Shown here piece by piece: positions 11,040-21,583 of a stretch of DNA of 44,761 bases. Made by a program: the position numbers and the translations under genes. The stretch covers positions 1 through 44,761 of the forward strand of contig VCMS01000453.1 of assembly GCA_022539475.1 (NCBI GenBank), read 5' to 3'. This DNA comes from Gracilaria domingensis. Its lineage: Eukaryota > Rhodophyta > Florideophyceae > Gracilariales > Gracilariaceae. Each line of letters begins with the position of its first letter. The first letter of the stretch is position 1. Under the pieces are notes generated by a model. That model saw only the letters and a program-made list of their open reading frames with translations. It was not told the DNA's origin and made no database searches.

Positions 11040-14000
11040 GCGATGCGTCTCGCGAGCCGTTCGTCGAACGTAACCGTTCTGACAAAGTTGTGTGGAATGT
11101 GCGGCTCGGTTCGCCACGTAGACTTCTTGAGAACCCGTACGCACTTCACTAGTACGAGCTCCTCACTGTCTTCGGCTGTAGCCGGTGGCGTGTACGACCT
11201 TCTCGCACTGAACCATATCTTTTTTCCAGTCTCTGGGTGACGTAGAAGCCGTGGTCGGGCTGAGATGTAGGCGGAGTCGCGTTGTGCAGCGAGCAGGCGT
11301 ATCGGAGGTACTGGTCTCAACCGGAGCGGTTTCTTCTAAAGCAGTCGGCTTGTGGCAGGCGTGGGCATCTGCCGAGTGAGGGCGCTTCTGGGCGAGCGTT
11401 CGGTTCGTAGCGGCTCTGTCCTTTGTTTGTTATCAGCCATATTTTCCCTCTGCTTCGGAAAATAGGAGGGAGGTGGCCGATTCGGAACCTAGAATCGGTG
11501 ACGGGGGCGGGGGTATGCGCTCAGTCCTCGGGAAACAGGAGCGGGCCGCAGCCGTCACTCGTCAATACTAACAATATCGGTGTAACCCGTTCAATATCCA
11601 GTGTGACATGTAGTGTCAGGTAAATCACGAATCCCCCGCTACGACCTTATACGGACCTTCCGAAGCGGCAGCAATTGTTTCTTGAGCGATATCCTTCGTA
11701 TCTCAGTGATGTTATTCTTCTTCACCGAGCGGAGCGTCCAAGTAAACGCGATCATAACCCTTCCTTAAAGGTTGGAGTGTATGCCGTATCCGGGAATCAA
11801 AGGACGCTTGTAGCGCTCGCTGCGTTTTTTTGCCTAATTTTGGTGTATGGCTAGCTTGATAGTTGTCCGAATATTCGGGGCGTGTTACGCGACGGTTCCA
11901 GGCGTTGTCGGTGGAGAGATGCCGTTTGCGGGAGAGCTGAAACGTAGCGCCCTCGTTCGAGCGATGGGGCGATCCCGGGAGGGTGCCGCGTAAGAGAGAG
12001 GTCGTAAGGGAAGTGAATCCGGTTGAAGCGGTGACCTGCAGGTTGTACCCGTACACCAAAACGCTGGACCAACTTATCCCAGTCCTTCTGGTGGTTTTGT
12101 TTTACCTCTGCTACGTAATCCGCAAGCGGTTCACCAAACTTATTGAACCCTTTCGCCTGCCAGTTCGTGCTGCGGATGATATGCCGTGCGTGAGAGTCGT
12201 GCGTAATACGAGAATCAGCAGAGAGCGACCTCGAAGTACTTGGCGACGAACTGTGGGCCATTGTCGGTTGAGGAGGTAAGTAGGAATGCCCGTAAGGGTA
12301 GACCAATTCCGAGGAACGCGAATAGCGATATCAGCGGCCTTAGTGTCCGAGGACAGCGGTATGGCTCGAGTGAGCTTAGTAAAGCGGTCCGTTATCGACC
12401 AATATCTTATCTCTTTCCGCGTCCGGTTTCGGGCAATGGTCCGAGTATGTCCATGGCCACAAACTGAAGGGTACCCGTTGCCGGGAAGCAACTTCAAGTA
12501 TTTTTGGTTCCTGAATGAAGTTCGCGAACGTCGACACGTGTTCAACACGAGAGACGGTCTCAAAATACATGCTGCGACATGAGTGGCAGTAGAATCCGGC
12601 GCGTAGGGTGTAGTACAATCTTGATTTTGCACCGGGGTGTCGCAGCAAGCGTTGGAAATGAGCGAGTTCAAGAACTCTTTACCGTAGGAACTCCGGTACG
12701 ACTCTCTGTACCTGCTTCGTCGATCGGTGATATTCTGCACAAGTAATCTCCGGGACGGTTGTAGTCCAACTAGGATGTGTAGGATCTCCGACGGATTCGG
12801 CCTTAGCTTTGCAAAAAGAGTCCCTCGCCTGGGCGCAATGAACTCTTTCAATCCGTTATCAGGAGTTGACGGCAGGTTGCTCCTGGGACGGTTGTGATAC
12901 ATGCAAGGGCTGCACCGTGCATCGATAGATTGTTGGCGCAGTTGATCAGCGCGTCCTTGAATGACTTCTCCGTTAACGAGGGACATCTACCACAACATAG
13001 TCGCGTGTCGGTCTCCATCTCCCTTCTGTACTTGAACGAGGCAAGGGTGGGATTTTCATCCTCCAAAGGGCGTTCTGGAATCATCTTCCGTCGTGGGGTC
13101 GGCAAATGCCGTGACACTGCGTCGCCAGGAAGATGTTTATGGCGCGGGTCGGTAGTCGGCACTCAAAGTCAAACGTCTGCGAGGCGTGAGACGCACCTCG
13201 CGAGTCCTTCCCGTAGCGTCCGGTTAATATTGATGGAGCCAGCGCAAAAGCGTTGGTGATCCGTTGCGAACTACAAAAGTTGTCCTCCATGGTTATGGCC
13301 TGAGAAGTAGCATGCTCCATCTGTATGGCCAGGGCACTCTAAGCTCAGAGGTGCTTGTAGTTCCTTCCGGCCGCGGTTAACGAAACGGCTCCAGTCTCCG
13401 ATTGGGCGGTAGTCCTTCTCATCTCTTGCTGCTGTAGCAGAGTACCATCCACTTGACGGTCACGAAGGCGTCCGTCTCCAAGATGGTAGGCCTTTCGGGT
13501 TTCGGTAAAGAATAAGATTGGGAGGGGAGGTGAGCCTCTTCTTCAGTTCTTCGACGCTCCATATCTTCTTCCGAAAACGGTTCGAGGTCGAAGGTTGTCT
13601 CTTCTCAAGCTTCCGGTTCGCGGGTGGGCGATCCTTGCAAAGTTCGGCAAGCGAAGCGTCTGTAGACATTGGAAGTGACGTAGGAACGCCCGTGAGCTCG
13701 GTCTGTGTCCGTGTGGTTTAGGCGCTTTTTTGTCACAGCGTCACAAGTCTTCAGAGCCACTTAGAAATGCTTCCGCGAGGTCGGAATCACATGTCTCCAG
13801 TAATCAACTGCTGACTGGAAGAAGAAGCACTTATATATATCAACTTTCAGTGTTATTCCGGCGTGTCTCGGAGCAAGATTCAAGTGAGCCTTTAGATAGG
13901 TGTCGGTAATATGATCCGATGACGGAGCTCGAGTAGATTATCGACATCGTCGAGATACACGATAGCAAATTGCCAAGCGCACCTTATTCAAGGATGACAT

Positions 14001-15209
14001 CTATAAGACTCTTTGAAACGTCGCAGGGGGCGTTCTTCACACCAAAATGGGCATGCCGCAATAAAGGGTAGAGACCCAGTGGAGGTGAAAGTAGTTTTTG
14101 TCACCTAATTCCGGGCTTGTCTATTCCATTGCCAATACCCCGAGTTGGCGTCAAGGGTAGAGAACTACTCTTGCGTCTCCCAGTGAATCAATTGCATTCA
14201 TCCATCCGTGTATCGGGTTAAGAGTCACGACTGTGGACGGCGTTGAAGCTTTCTTGATATACGATGGCAGAAGCGCCAGGAGCCATCCTTCTTCAAGGCG
14301 AATGACGACGGGGCTAGCCCACTCTGCCGAAGACGGTTCAATTACTCCCTTGCCTTCAAATCCTTTGTGATTTGCTCCTTCTGCCAACATATCTCGGCTC
14401 TGTCTGACCGGATCGGTAGGGGGCTTGGTTGCACTGGACGTTGCATCAGGAATCTAGTTCAATCGATGGTTTTTGCGGCGAGATTGTTCCGCAAAGTGTC
14501 CGTCCCACATATCAGCGTACTCGAAGCAGCTGAACATGGATCTTATTCCCGCTGCGGCTCGTACTCTTCACCGAGTCGTGCCACTGTCGATGTCCAGTCC
14601 GCTTCCGGTGACTCAATGCTCGTCTTTTGTACGCCCCCTTCTTGGGCTGTCGACGTCTGTCGACTTTGTGATGTAGTGGGGTTGGTGATGAGAAAAGAGC
14701 AAGCGGGGGCTGGTTGAGCTTCGCCGACAACGTGTGTTTTTTCGTATAGAGTTGTAGGTCGTTCGCGTCATGTTTGCCACCGAATACATGGAATGGGCCG
14801 GTTCGGAAAGAACTTCGCATCACTCATTTGCCAGTTAGTTGCAGGTTCCTGGCGAAGCGGTTGAATCTGTTCTGTTAAGTAAACCATTCCACTTGTATCG
14901 GTTTGAAGCCAAGACAGCCGTCCAGACAATAGGAGGGGAAGCATGATGGAGCGGGAGCGACACGAAAGCTTCTGTGATGCCGTTGTCTCGGGATGCGATG
15001 CGGGAATGGGCTTCCCATCTCGAGAACCTTTGTTGTGCGTCAAGAAGGGCCACGGGTGGTGGTTGTAGAACGAAATTTTCCGTTCCCCGGGGTAGATTCG
15101 CTTTGATGTATCGATTCTATAAAAGTGTGCCCAGGATACAGTAGCACTGCCCAGGTTGGAAGATACAAGAAACCGGATCCGTACCTTCAAGTTACCGAGT
15201 CGGATATCC
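11040..15209 (-). pseudogene. Noisy mirror of element A pol, extending upstream of the right-arm copy
   Basis: Minus-strand fragments run from a chromodomain (11060-11240) through integrase (about 12110-12900), RNase H (about 13080-13470) and reverse transcriptase (13900-14400). The block at 14340-14400 shows an LKARGVIEPSSAEWASP stretch typical of the Ty3/gypsy RT N-terminus, which the right arm lacks because of the gap. 14400-15209 should hold the RT-protease linker and part of protease; frames are too broken to place the protease active site. No long open frame exists. Confidence 0.75.
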
Positions 15210-15799
15210 NNNNNNNNNNNNNNNNNNNNNNNNNNNNNNNNNNNNNNNNNNNNNNNNNNNNNNNNNNNNNNNNNNNNNNNNNNNNNNNNNNNNNNNNNNN
15301 NNNNNNNNNNNNNNNNNNNNNNNNNNNNNNNNNNNNNNNNNNNNNNNNNNNNNNNNNNNNNNNNNNNNNNNNNNNNNNNNNNNNNNNNNNNNNNNNNNNN
15401 NNNNNNNNNNNNNNNNNNNNNNNNNNNNNNNNNNNNNNNNNNNNNNNNNNNNNNNNNNNNNNNNNNNNNNNNNNNNNNNNNNNNNNNNNNNNNNNNNNNN
15501 NNNNNNNNNNNNNNNNNNNNNNNNNNNNNNNNNNNNNNNNNNNNNNNNNNNNNNNNNNNNNNNNNNNNNNNNNNNNNNNNNNNNNNNNNNNNNNNNNNNN
15601 NNNNNNNNNNNNNNNNNNNNNNNNNNNNNNNNNNNNNNNNNNNNNNNNNNNNNNNNNNNNNNNNNNNNNNNNNNNNNNNNNNNNNNNNNNNNNNNNNNNN
15701 NNNNNNNNNNNNNNNNNNNNNNNNNNNNNNNNNNNNNNNNNNNNNNNNNNNNNNNNNNNNNNNNNNNNNNNNNNNNNNNNNNNNNNNNNNNNNNNNNNN
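15210..15799. other. Assembly gap (590 N)
   Basis: This is a run of 590 N between the two inverted arms. On the right the sequence restarts inside the reverse transcriptase of element A. The left arm carries ~1.03 kb beyond that mirrored point (14175-15209), which would encode the reverse transcriptase N-terminus and the region before it. The missing 5' LTR, gag and protease of element A could lie here or outside the scaffold. Confidence 0.99.
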
Positions 15800-17553
15800 A
15801 CGCAAGAGTGTTCTCTACCCTTGACCGCCAACTCGGGGTATTGGCAAGTGGAAATAGACCAGCCCGATAGGGACAATACTACTTTCACCTCCACGTTGGT
15901 CTCTAACCCGCTTGTATTCGGATGCCATTTGGTTTGAAGAACGCCCCTGCGACGTTTCAAAGAGCTATAGATGTCATCTGAATAAGGTTGCTGCATTTGC
16001 TATCGTGTATCTCGACGTGTCATAATCTACTCGAGCCTCCGTCACGGATCATTACCGACACCTATCTAAGGTACTTGATCTGCTCCGAGAAGCCGGAATA
16101 ACATGAAGTTGAAGAAGTGCTTCTTCTTCAGTCAGCAGTTGATTACCTGGGACATGTGATCCGACCCGGGAAGCTTCAAGTGGCGTCGAAGACTTGTGAC
16201 GCTGTGACAAAAGCTAAACCACCACGGACACAGACCGAGCTCCGGGCGTTCCTAGGTCTCTCCAATGTCTACAGACGCTTCGTGCCGAACTTTGCAAGGA
16301 TCGCCCACCCGCTGAACCGGAAGCTGAGAAGACCAACCTGTCGACCTCGAACCGTTTTCGGAAGAAATATGGAGGCGTTCGAAGAACTGAAGAAGAGGTC
16401 ACCTCCCCTCCAATTCTATCTTTACCGAAACCCGGAAAGCCTACATCTTGGAGACGGACGCCTGTGACCGTCAAGTCGGATGTACTCTGCTACAGCAGCA
16501 AGAAGATGAGAAAGACTACCGCCCATCGGATACTGGAGCCGTTCGTTAACCGCGCCGGAAAGGAACTACAGCACCTCTGAGCGAGAGTGCCTGGCCATCG
16601 TATGGAGCATGCTACTTCTAAGGCCATACCTGGAAGACAACGTTTTGTAGTTCGAACGGATCACAACGCTTTGCGCTGGCTCCTCAATATAACCGACGCT
16701 ACGGGAAGACTCGCGAGGTGGCGTCTACGCCTCGCAGAGTTTGACTTTGAGGTGCACTACCGACCGGCATAAAACATCTTCCTGCCGACGCAGTGTCACG
16801 GATGCCGACCGACGGAAATGATGAGACGCCTTTGGAGGATGAAATCCCATGCCTGTTCATAGAAGAGATGGAGACCGACACGGACTATGTTGTGGCAGAT
16901 GTCCTCGTTAACGGAGAAGTCATCAAGGACGCGCTGATCAACTGGCCAACAATCACCGATGACGGTGAGCCCTTGCATGTATTCACAACCGTCCCGGAGC
17001 AACCTGCCGTCACTCCGATAACGGTTGAAGAGTTCATTGCCGCCAGGCGAGGGACTCTTTTTGCAAAGCTAAGGCCGAATCCGTCGGAGATCCTAAATCC
17101 AGTTTGACTACAACCGTCCCGGGATACTGTGCAGAATATCACCGATCGACGGAGCAGTACAGAGAGTCGTACCGGAGTCCCTACGGGAAAGAGTTCTTGA
17201 ACTCGCTCATTTCCAACGCTTGGCTGGACACCCCGGTGCAATCAAGATGTACTACACCCTACGTCGGGATTTCTACTGGCCACTCATGTCGCAGCATGTA
17301 TTTGAGACCGTCTCTCGGTGTGAACCGTGTCGAGCCGTTCGCGGAACTCATTTCAGGAACCAAAAATACTTGAAGTTGTTCCCGGCAACGGGTCCTTCGA
17401 GTTTGTGGCCATGGACATACTCGGACCATTGCCGAAAACCGGACGCGGAAAGAGATACATATTGGTGATAACGGACCGCTTTACTAAGCTCACTCGAGCC
17501 ATACCGCTGTCGGACACGAAGGCCGCTGATATCGCTATCGCGTTCCTCGAGAA
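15800..17553 (+). CDS. Element A pol: reverse transcriptase, RNase H and integrase N-terminal part (frame-broken, partial)
   Basis: This encodes the replication enzymes of a Ty3/gypsy retrotransposon. The RT part begins at the gap with an SGYWQVEI motif (about 15833). It continues with FGLKNAPATFQRAID in another frame (about 15930-15975) and a broken version of the YLDD active site near 16005-16020. 16117-16467 has the end of RT (LGHVIRP, AFLGLSNVYRRFVPNFA) and the start of RNase H. 16587-16772 has the RNase H end (TDHNALRWLL). 17200-17345 encodes the integrase HHCC zinc finger (GHPG..TLRRDFYWP..SRCEPC). 17400-17560 begins the integrase core with the first catalytic Asp (MDILGPLP). At least four frame changes interrupt it. 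They may be sequence errors next to the gap or real decay. Confidence 0.85.
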
Positions 17554-18777
17554 TTGGGTCTACCCTTACGGATTCCTACTTACCTCCTCACCGACAATGG
17601 CCCACAGTTCGTCGCCAAGTACTTCGAGTCGCTCTCTGCTGATCTCGGTATTACGCACGCTCTCACGACGGCATATCATCCGCAGACGAACGGGCAGGCC
17701 GAAAGGTTCAATAAGGTTTTGGTGAACCGCTTGCGGCATTACGTAGCAGAGCACCAGAAGGACTGGGATAAGTTGGTCCAGCCGTTGGTGTACGGGTACA
17801 ACCTGCAGGTTCACCGCTCAACCGGATTCACTCCCTTCGACCTCTCTCTTACGCGGCACCCTCCCGGGATCGTGCTCGACGAGCCTACGTCAGCTCTCCC
17901 GCAAACGGCATCTCTCCACCCGACAACGGCTGAGACCCGTCGCGTAACACGGGCCCGAATATCGGAACTAATCAAGCTAGCCTACACCAAATTAGGCAAA
18001 GCGCAGGAGCGCTACAAAGCGTCCTTTGATTCCCGGATACGGTACACTCCAACCTTTAAGGAAGGGGATATGGTTTACTTGGACGCTCCGCCTCGGAAGA
18101 AGAATTCAACTGAGTACGAGGATATCGTCAAGAAACTGCTGCCGGCTTCGGAAGGTCCGTATAAGGTCGTTCGTGTTACCGACACTACTGTCACACTGGA
18201 TATTGACGGGTTACACGATATTGTTAGTATTGACCGAGTGACGGCGGCGCCCGCTCCTGTTTCCGAGGAGAGCGCAACCCCCGCCCCCGTCACCGATTCT
18301 AGTTCCGAATCGGCCACCCCTCCTATTTCCGAAGAGAGGGAAAATATGGCTGATAAAACCAATAATGGAAGAGCCGCTACGGAACCGAACGCTCGCCCAG
18401 AAGCGCCGCACTCGGAGGCCACGCCTGCACAGCCGCTGGAAGAACCCGCTCCGGTTGAAGACAGTACCTCCGATACGCCGCTCGCTGCACACGCGACTCC
18501 GCCTACATCTCAGCCGACCACGGCTTCTACTCACCCAGAGACGGAAAAAGAATGGTTCGTGGAGAAGGTCACCGGCCACGGTACAGCCGAAGACAGTGAG
18601 GAGCTCGTACGAGTGAAGTGGTACGGTTTCAAGAAGTCTACGTGGGAACCGAGCCGCAACATTCCACACAACTTTGTAGAACGGTACTTCCGACGAACGG
18701 CTCGCGAGGACGCATCGCAACCTAAGAAGGGAGGTACGAAACGCCAAACACGGAAGCAAAGAATCCTGAAACGGTAG
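17554..18777 (+). CDS. Element A pol C-terminus: integrase core, GPY/F module and chromodomain
   Basis: This is an open frame of 407 codons in phase with the end of a longer polyprotein. The second integrase Asp is in LLTDNGPQF (residues ~12-20) and the catalytic Glu is in TNGQAERFNK (~44-54), completing a DDE triad. A GPY/F-type module (LPASEGPYKVVRV, ~195-210) and a long Pro/Ser/Thr/Glu-rich linker follow. The C-terminus is a chromodomain (EKEWFVEKV..VKWYGFKKSTWEP..NFVERYF, about residues 325-380). In chromoviruses such domains direct integration to chromatin marks. Aromatic positions W and Y/F of the fold are present. The frame ends with TAG at 18775. It is the best-preserved retroelement protein in the window. 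Confidence 0.93.
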   Translation: MGLPLRIPTYLLTDNGPQFVAKYFESLSADLGITHALTTAYHPQTNGQAERFNKVLVNRLRHYVAEHQKDWDKLVQPLVYGYNLQVHRSTGFTPFDLSLTRHPPGIVLDEPTSALPQTASLHPTTAETRRVTRARISELIKLAYTKLGKAQERYKASFDSRIRYTPTFKEGDMVYLDAPPRKKNSTEYEDIVKKLLPASEGPYKVVRVTDTTVTLDIDGLHDIVSIDRVTAAPAPVSEESATPAPVTDSSSESATPPISEERENMADKTNNGRAATEPNARPEAPHSEATPAQPLEEPAPVEDSTSDTPLAAHATPPTSQPTTASTHPETEKEWFVEKVTGHGTAEDSEELVRVKWYGFKKSTWEPSRNIPHNFVERYFRRTAREDASQPKKGGTKRQTRKQRILKR

Positions 18778-19144
18778 TCCGCCTCCAACATTCCAGAAGC
18801 GTTTCTCCGAATCCCGGCATTGGAAAGCGACAACAGCTGGCGCGGGTTACTATTGTGCTCACCATCACATTCATGAAGCACAGAATGTAACAACAACATT
18901 GAGAAACAACCCGTATATCGGAACAGATTGAGAAAAAAGCAACCCGGACAGCTTTACAGCAATATGCTCAACGCGCGGCACACACGGGGGCGCCCAGCAT
19001 GGACGCGGCACACGCGGTGGCGCAAAGCAAGGACGCGATGCACGCGGCGGCTCCCAGCAAGGTCGCGCCACGCCACGGAGAGCGACAGTACCATGCGCGC
19101 ATGCTCTCTAGGCCCGTATACAGCAGGGAGCGCCTGGAAGCGCC
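18778..19144. other. Post-pol spacer of element A with a 30-bp tandem repeat
   Basis: No gene is supported. The notable content is three consecutive 30-bp units at 18974-19003, 19004-19033 and 19034-19063, each beginning CGCG(G/A) and rich in CACGCGG and CAGCAAGG. A fourth partial unit follows. Because 30 is a multiple of three, one + frame reads as 10-residue Ala/Lys-rich repeats (DAAHAVAQSK, DAMHAAAPSK). Confidence 0.6.
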
Positions 19145-19320
19145 AGAGGCTACTTGCAAGGATAATCAAAATATTTGTTGGGGAAATTACCCCTCCGCAA
19201 ACGGTCAAAAACGGCGATTACTTGTTTGCCCGATATCTCGGAAACGAAGCCGTTTCAGAGGCTGAAAACACGCGATTTGCGCTCCTGGCGCGCTCAAAAT
19301 ACTTAGGATTTTTTGAGTGC
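19145..19320 (+). repeat. Conserved ~175-bp noncoding module, element A copy
   Basis: This shares an ordered set of blocks with the reverse complement of 24291-24467: ACTTGCAAGG, AATCAAAA, GGAAATTACCC, GGTCAAAAACG, TTGCCC, GAAACG..CGTTTCAG, ATACTTAGGATTTTTTGA. The 16-nt stem GAAACG-AAGC-CGTTTC (19241-19256) is kept in both while its centre differs. A T-run closes the module (19309-19314). The function is unknown; a structured RNA with a Pol III-type T-run end or a cis element are options. Confidence 0.6.
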
Positions 19321-19500
19321 CAGCGCGCGCGCCCTACGCGTATTACTGGCAACCGATTCGGCTACTAAGCGCACAATGGATGCATCTCAGTACGGCATTC
19401 TTCGAAAAATCAATCGTTTATTTCGTGTACATCGCTGTGCATTGCTTTGCGCAATGCAACCAAACTTGATCACGCAGTCGAGCTTGAGGTCCAGAAACAG

Positions 19501-21498
19501 CTACGATTGCGGAACGTCCTTCGCTTCCGGTATTGGAGACTGCGGTGGCGTGACCGTTGGGTACAAAGCAAGTTCTGGTTTGAGTGCTTCGCCCGTCCAT
19601 GGCTCCAATCGAAACGTATCTGTCACATCCTCAATGAGGCTTGCTTGCGCCCCTTGGAGGATACCATCCATCGCGTTGCACATGTCGTTGTGGACATCTA
19701 TCGCACGCCCTGCAAACCGGTCACGGAACTCGCTGAAGTGGCTCGCGTACTCTCGCAATCGAGATGCGCTCCCAGCCCATTCTTTGGCCCGTTGGAGAGC
19801 CTGTGCCGCACTATTGGATCGCGGCAAACCGAGCCTCTCGCACTCATCATTCAGCGACTGCAGCGCAGTGGCAACAGCCGCATCGGTCTCATCTTCATCC
19901 GCTGTCTCGGGCTTGTTTGTGTGAGGAAGCTGTAGACTCGAAGGCTGCCCATTCTTGTCGGCTTCTGCTGCGACTTGCGTCCTTTGAACTTCATTTTCTG
20001 GAGCTTCGATGTTCGGACTTGAAACTAGAACTGCAGTTTGAACGTCCTCCGTATTGCCTTCCAAAACGGATTCTTTCGGGAAGACCTGCGCAGCCGCAGT
20101 TATGACCGGATCAGAATCAAGCAGCACTGAGCGAAGAACAGGACCGAGGTGCCCACCAGGTAGTGACTCCTTTACGAACCCTGCCGCCCTCGGAAAGTAT
20201 AGTTGAACGCTCTTCCTAGGAGCATCCATCCATTCCGCCTCGGGAAGGTACGGAGGGTTGTGCAAGTACTCTTTCCCATCATCTCGCATCGCAGGATGTC
20301 GAGGGATGTCCGGAAAACTGTCGGAGTCGTAATCATACCAAAGAAAGCCCGGTCTTGGAGTCCTGTCCCAATCGATCTGACAGACGTAGTCAAGGAGAGA
20401 ATCCGCTTCGGAAGCCTTGAACTCCGTTCCTCGAACAATGTTTTGAACCCCGACGTCACGGATTAAACGCACTAGCTCAGGTGGGAGGCGAAAGAGACGC
20501 CCTGCGGGGCAATTCAAATCACGATCGTGACCAAGTCTCCAGTCGCTAAACTTGAGCTGCATGCGCATACCGTATCGGGCGGCAAAAAGAAAGCTCAGGA
20601 ATGCCAAGACGATCCACTCCGCGTTCAGTACCTGCCACGCAAGGGTGGCAAGGCGGTTCTCGGTCAGTAACAACGCGGAAAAGTAGGAGATGATTGGTGG
20701 CGTCGGCACGCAGAGATACCGACTCACCGCGAAGACACCCGATTCCGGAATTGTGACATAACGACCTTGGCGCAAAGGGCGAAGCAGATCATGGAATTCT
20801 TGGTTGTGCCAAGAGAAGAAGAAGCCATGGCCGTCCCGGATGCGAGCTTCGGTGCTAACGTCATCGCCGCAGTGGTCTCGATTCGAGAAGAAGTATATCT
20901 CATCGAACGGCGGTGTCCACGCTACCAAGCCGAGGATGTTATGACCAGGACGAGGGAAGTGTCCTGCGGCAACCGAAACGGAGGGATCTCCAAACTGAGC
21001 GCGAAGCAGGAGTAGTATCGCGACCAGGCGGCTTTGGTATTCTCGCTCCGGCAGACAACGGACCCATGGCATATCCGTTGGAAGACCAGGATCCAGGCGG
21101 ACACCGATGTCGGAATGAAGAGGATTAACTCGCATGTGGGCCCACCGCGCTTTCCAGGCACCATCACGGAGGCGTTTGTTGCTGGAGAAGTACCCCCTTT
21201 CGGGATTCGATGGTATTGCTGCAAACCGCTGAGCGTCGAAGAATTCCCCGCCAAGGGATACATAATGATTAACCGAGTACGGTAGTGCCACTGAGCGCGC
21301 GCCAACTCGGTTGCGGTTGCCTAAGCGTCGATGCTCAAACTCCGTATCCGGACTTACCCATTGGTTACCACTCTGAGGCATAGCTGTGAGGAACCGTTGC
21401 GGAGGAGGAGACAGGATTTGTTTAGAAAAGCAAGAGCTGGCGGCACCGGAAGTCGGAAGTTTTATGAGCAAAAAAACAAGGCGAACTGGGTGGGGCAC
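19501..21498 (-). CDS. Element A antisense ORF (665 codons), related to the element C ORF
   Basis: This is a long open frame on the strand opposite to pol, lying between the chromodomain and the polypurine tract. No enzymatic motif is recognised. The central part aligns by eye with the element C ORF at 27147-29006: both have a GRYV-IP segment, a (C/N)AEW-V or CEW-V segment followed by ~30 residues and L-xLIR-V, then a (D)xLLxxV-IDWDR/IHWSR segment before a Pro/Gly-rich stretch. The C-terminal third is acidic and Gln/Ala-rich with a helical region (LQRAKEWAGSASRLREY). The first codon of the frame is GTG at 21498; a real start could be a nearby ATG or an upstream exon. It stops with TAG. The shared position next to the PPT suggests an element-encoded accessory or gag-like protein, but I do not assign a function. 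Confidence 0.8.
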   Translation of the reverse strand: MPHPVRLVFLLIKLPTSGAASSCFSKQILSPPPQRFLTAMPQSGNQWVSPDTEFEHRRLGNRNRVGARSVALPYSVNHYVSLGGEFFDAQRFAAIPSNPERGYFSSNKRLRDGAWKARWAHMRVNPLHSDIGVRLDPGLPTDMPWVRCLPEREYQSRLVAILLLLRAQFGDPSVSVAAGHFPRPGHNILGLVAWTPPFDEIYFFSNRDHCGDDVSTEARIRDGHGFFFSWHNQEFHDLLRPLRQGRYVTIPESGVFAVSRYLCVPTPPIISYFSALLLTENRLATLAWQVLNAEWIVLAFLSFLFAARYGMRMQLKFSDWRLGHDRDLNCPAGRLFRLPPELVRLIRDVGVQNIVRGTEFKASEADSLLDYVCQIDWDRTPRPGFLWYDYDSDSFPDIPRHPAMRDDGKEYLHNPPYLPEAEWMDAPRKSVQLYFPRAAGFVKESLPGGHLGPVLRSVLLDSDPVITAAAQVFPKESVLEGNTEDVQTAVLVSSPNIEAPENEVQRTQVAAEADKNGQPSSLQLPHTNKPETADEDETDAAVATALQSLNDECERLGLPRSNSAAQALQRAKEWAGSASRLREYASHFSEFRDRFAGRAIDVHNDMCNAMDGILQGAQASLIEDVTDTFRLEPWTGEALKPELALYPTVTPPQSPIPEAKDVPQS

Positions 21499-21545
21499 TG
21501 TATGATGTAGATCCCGAAATCGGATTTAGCGTTTTTGAGGGAATC

Positions 21546-21565
21546 GTTGTCCGAGGACGGACAAC
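21546..21565 (+). promoter_or_regulatory. Stem-loop directly upstream of the polypurine tract, element A
   Basis: GTTGTCCG (21546-21553) and CGGACAAC (21558-21565) form a perfect 8-bp stem with loop AGGA. It is preceded by GGGAATC and followed after 5 nt by the polypurine tract. Element B has the same arrangement with an unrelated stem sequence (26539-26564). Confidence 0.7.
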
Positions 21566-21570
21566 AAGCT

Positions 21571-21581
21571 AAGAAGGGGGG
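21571..21581 (+). promoter_or_regulatory. Polypurine tract of element A
   Basis: AAGAAGGGGGG is followed by TC and then TG at 21584. This is the expected plus-strand primer just 5' of a 3' LTR. The same 17-nt string TAAGAAGGGGGGTCTG occurs at 26565-26580 in element B. Confidence 0.75.
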
Positions 21582-21583
21582 TC

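Larger units (their letters stand above)
1..15209. repeat. Left arm of a ~14-kb inverted repeat; low-accuracy mirror of 15800-28795
   Basis: Read on the opposite strand, this stretch follows 28795 down to 15800 in the same order. Position 1 mirrors about 28795, 3660 mirrors 25123, 8050 mirrors about 21465 and 14173 mirrors about 15803, so the coordinate sum drifts from ~28790 to ~29976. About 2200-4920 is virtually identical to its mirror. Outside that block the two differ by scattered single-base insertions and deletions, many in short homopolymers, which break every frame that is open in the right arm. This is the error profile of unpolished single-molecule reads, not of selection or of RIP-type C-to-T decay. 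I infer an assembly copy, such as a read through a missed hairpin adapter or an unpurged noisy contig, scaffolded head to head. A true palindrome with an old arm is the alternative. Most ORFs here are not independent genes. Confidence 0.85.

Noticed and set aside
553..15000. Several hundred short ORFs in the left arm as separate genes
   Set aside because: They are frame fragments of the mirrored right-arm sequence broken by random indels; none has its own family match.
1..15209. RIP (C-to-T) mutation as the cause of the left-arm divergence
   Set aside because: The differences are mainly single-base insertions and deletions, and CpA dinucleotides remain common.
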